From NCBI GenBank assembly GCA_963848355.1, contig CAWKDG010000001.1, positions 248,001 to 312,000 on the forward strand: DNA of 64,000 nt, given 5' to 3'. The position numbers and the translations under genes were made by a program. The notes under the pieces are model-generated. The model worked only from the letters and a program-made list of their open reading frames with translations. It was not told the DNA's origin and ran no database searches. Below, piece after piece: positions 62,119 through 64,000 of the stretch. The stretch comes from CAWKDG01 sp963848355. Lineage in GTDB: Bacteria > Actinomycetota > Acidimicrobiia > Acidimicrobiales > UBA8190. The stretch's first letter is position 1; each line of letters starts with the position of its first letter.

Positions 62119-63968
62119 ATAGACGAGGGGACGCCCGTCGCGGTCGACGAAGTAGACGTGGCTGACCTCGGAGGCATAGGCGGAGCGGCCGACCACGACG
62201 ACGAAGGACCGGGCCACCACGCCGGAGCCGCAGGCGCGGGCCACGACCGGGGCATAGAGGTCGTCGGCCGCCGGGACGGCCCGGACGAGGGCGTGACGGC
62301 CCAGACCGGTGGGGTCGGCCCACTGGCGGTAGGCCTGTGTCCACCACGACCGGTCGGCGTCGGCCAGGGCGGTGGGGAACGAGGTGTCGAACTCCTCGGC
62401 CTCGGAGACGGCCGCCGCGGCGCGGCGCCGTCGAAGGCCTCGAGGCCGGCCGATGACGGGCACGAGGAGAGGCCGGCCCCCGGCCGCCCCGCCACGGCGG
62501 CGGGGTACGTGGCCGCCGGGAACCCGGGGCCGCCCACGGCGGGAAGGCTGGCCGTGACCGGCCCGACCACGGGCAGGACACCGGCGTGGCCGGAGGGAGT
62601 CACCTGGACCAGGGCGATCTGCGGGGAGTAGCCGTTCCCGTCGTCGGTGTCGGCGTCGATGGTCCCGTCGGGCAGCACCGCCACCCCCTCGGGACTGAAG
62701 GCGCCCTTGATCCCGGGGATGCCGTAACCGGTCACCGAGGTGTCGAGGAAGTCGACGACCATCTGGACAGTGGCGCCCTGGTCGCCCGGCGCGACGGGTC
62801 CGTCGGGGATGCGTTCCAGGGCGGCGCCGTGCTCGGCCACCACCACGGTCCCGTCGGGGGCGGGAGCGAGGGCGGTGGCGTAATTGGCGGACGAGAGCAC
62901 TCTGATCGCCGACCCCGACGGGCCGTCGGGCCCGGCCGGCAGTTGGAAGATCATCTTGGGGGAGAAGGAGAAGACGTCGAGGTCGCCGTCGCCGTCGAAG
63001 GCCAGCGCTTCGGGGGAGAAGGCGACCGGCGACCCACCCGGGGCGACGTCGACGCCGTAGGGAGGACCCCCGCCGGCCACGGTGGTGATGATCCCGTCGG
63101 TGGAGACCTTGCGGATGTCGAGGCCGTCGGCGACGTAGAGGCCGCCGTCCGCACCGAGGGCCAGGCCGTCGGGCTGTTGCAGCTCGGCGTGGGTGGCCGG
63201 CCCGCCGTCACCGGTGTGACCCGCCGTGCCGTCGCCGGCCACCGTGGTGATGGTGCCGGCGCTGTCCACCATGCGGACGCGGTCGTTGCCGGTGTCGGCG
63301 ATGAAGAGCGACCTGTCGGGTGCCACGGCGAGGGAGGTGGGACCGGTGAGGTCGAGCTCGGCGTCGGCGGCGGGCCCGCCGTCGCCGGAGAAGCCGGCCC
63401 GGCCCGTCCCGGCCACCACCTGCAGCTGTCCGGCGGCGGTGCGCCGCAGCACCTGGTCGCGTCCGGTGTCGGCGATGAAGAGGCTGCCGTTCGCACCGGC
63501 CGCCAGTCCCGACGGATCGATCAACCCCGGAGCCAGGAGGTGGGTCGTGGACTCGGTCGGATCGTACGACGGAGCAGGGACGGTGGATGTCACCCCGTGC
63601 GGCGCCGCCGGGCAGACGGCGTCCGACGCTTCGACGATGGCGCAGACCGTGGCCCACGAGACCTTCCACCGCCCGTCGACGCGCAGGGCGGTGCCCACGT
63701 AGTGGCGCAGGCCCGCCTTCCACGCCGCTTCACGGGGCTCGGTGAAGACGACGGGGACGGTGACAACGGTGGCCGACGCTCGGCGCACGGCGCCGAAGAC
63801 CTCGGACAGCGTCGTCACCCCGCCGCCGGCACCGAAGCCCGAGCCCCAGGCGCCCTGGAGGGCGGAGGCCAGGGCGGCGTCGTATCCCTGGATGGACGCC
63901 CGCTGCGAGGCCACCGGGCGGAAGGGGGACACGAGATGGCGGAAGGCCGCTTCGATCTGCGTCCGCAC
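62104..63968 (-). pseudogene. NHL-repeat beta-propeller exported protein, partial and frameshifted
   Basis: The frame is open from the right edge of the window, so the true start may lie outside; the GTG at 63968 is the first start visible. After a helical N-terminal region of about 120 residues come six or so NHL-type repeats, such as LFIADTGRDQVLRRTAAGQL, LFIADTGNDRVRMVDSAGTI and LYVADGLDIRKVSTDGI. Near 62420 the family-like C-terminal part SEAEEFDTSFPTALADADRS, ending VSHVYFVDRDGRPLVYYQNA, is read in another frame, as if one base were missing. The full length would be about 620 residues. NHL propellers bind proteins or ligands outside the cell. Confidence 0.65.
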
Positions 63969-64000
63969 CGTCGCAGCGACGACGCTCTCACTTCGAGCGG

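Noticed and set aside
1..64000. CRISPR arrays, tRNA or rRNA genes and insertion sequences
   Set aside because: No regularly spaced repeats, cloverleaf or rRNA-like segments, or transposase-like proteins were seen in either strand.

Overview
The window is 64 kb of high-GC actinobacterial DNA. The best fit is a member of the class Acidimicrobiia or a relative. The evidence is two WhiB regulators, heavy use of GTG starts, 4-nt ATGA/GTGA gene overlaps, and a core gene order that resembles the Mycobacterium tlyA-ppnK-recN-pyrG-nudix-xerD-scpA-scpB-rluB-cmk segment as I remember it. No rRNA, tRNA, CRISPR array, insertion sequence or prophage was seen. No gene-free stretch exceeds 300 bases; the longest are 22367-22645 and 4296-4540.

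Layout. (1) 72-4295, minus strand: two sulfotransferases around a three-domain glycosyltransferase-like/methyltransferase/methyltransferase protein. (2) 4541-7184, minus: a TadG-like envelope protein and a small membrane-anchored partner. (3) 7340-12572, plus: response regulator, histidine kinase, LytR-CpsA-Psr ligase and a polytopic membrane protein. (4) 12578-18462: secreted beta-helix protein, GH92 alpha-mannosidase, a small exported protein and an MscL channel with a zinc ribbon. (5) 18601-22366, minus: three translationally coupled pilin-like genes. (6) 22646-29878, minus: four sulfotransferases, a GT4 glycosyltransferase and a YfhO-type membrane protein in one tightly overlapping operon. 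(7) 30055-42199: mixed accessory genes, including two whiB genes, a DUF11 surface protein, a peroxiredoxin, a CAP-like protein, a ThuA-like protein, an MFS transporter, a nitroreductase and an oxidoreductase. (8) 42225-62062: mostly core genes, covering radical SAM, HAD phosphatase, phasin-like, TlyA, NAD kinase, RecN, CTP synthase, Nudix, XerD, DksA-like, site-2 protease, TrpS, ScpA/ScpB, RluB, chorismate mutase, prephenate dehydrogenase, EPSP synthase, CMP kinase and PlsC. (9) 62104 to the right edge, minus: an NHL-repeat protein that probably runs out of the window.

How the genes may work together. Regions 1-6 are dominated by envelope functions: PAPS-type sulfotransferases, glycosyltransferases, a YfhO protein, an LCP ligase, a mannosidase and surface appendage proteins. 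I infer a programme that builds and sulfates an extracellular glycan; no substrate can be read from the sequence. Region 8 is housekeeping: nucleotide and aromatic amino acid synthesis, chromosome segregation and ribosome modification.

Data quality. Five genes are broken by apparent single-base indels: a sulfotransferase, the phasin-like gene, tlyA, scpB and the NHL gene. In each case the family sequence resumes directly in another frame. Because tlyA and scpB are core genes, residual sequencing or assembly error is the simplest explanation. A perfect Gram-positive SOS (LexA) box lies just upstream of the radical SAM gene.
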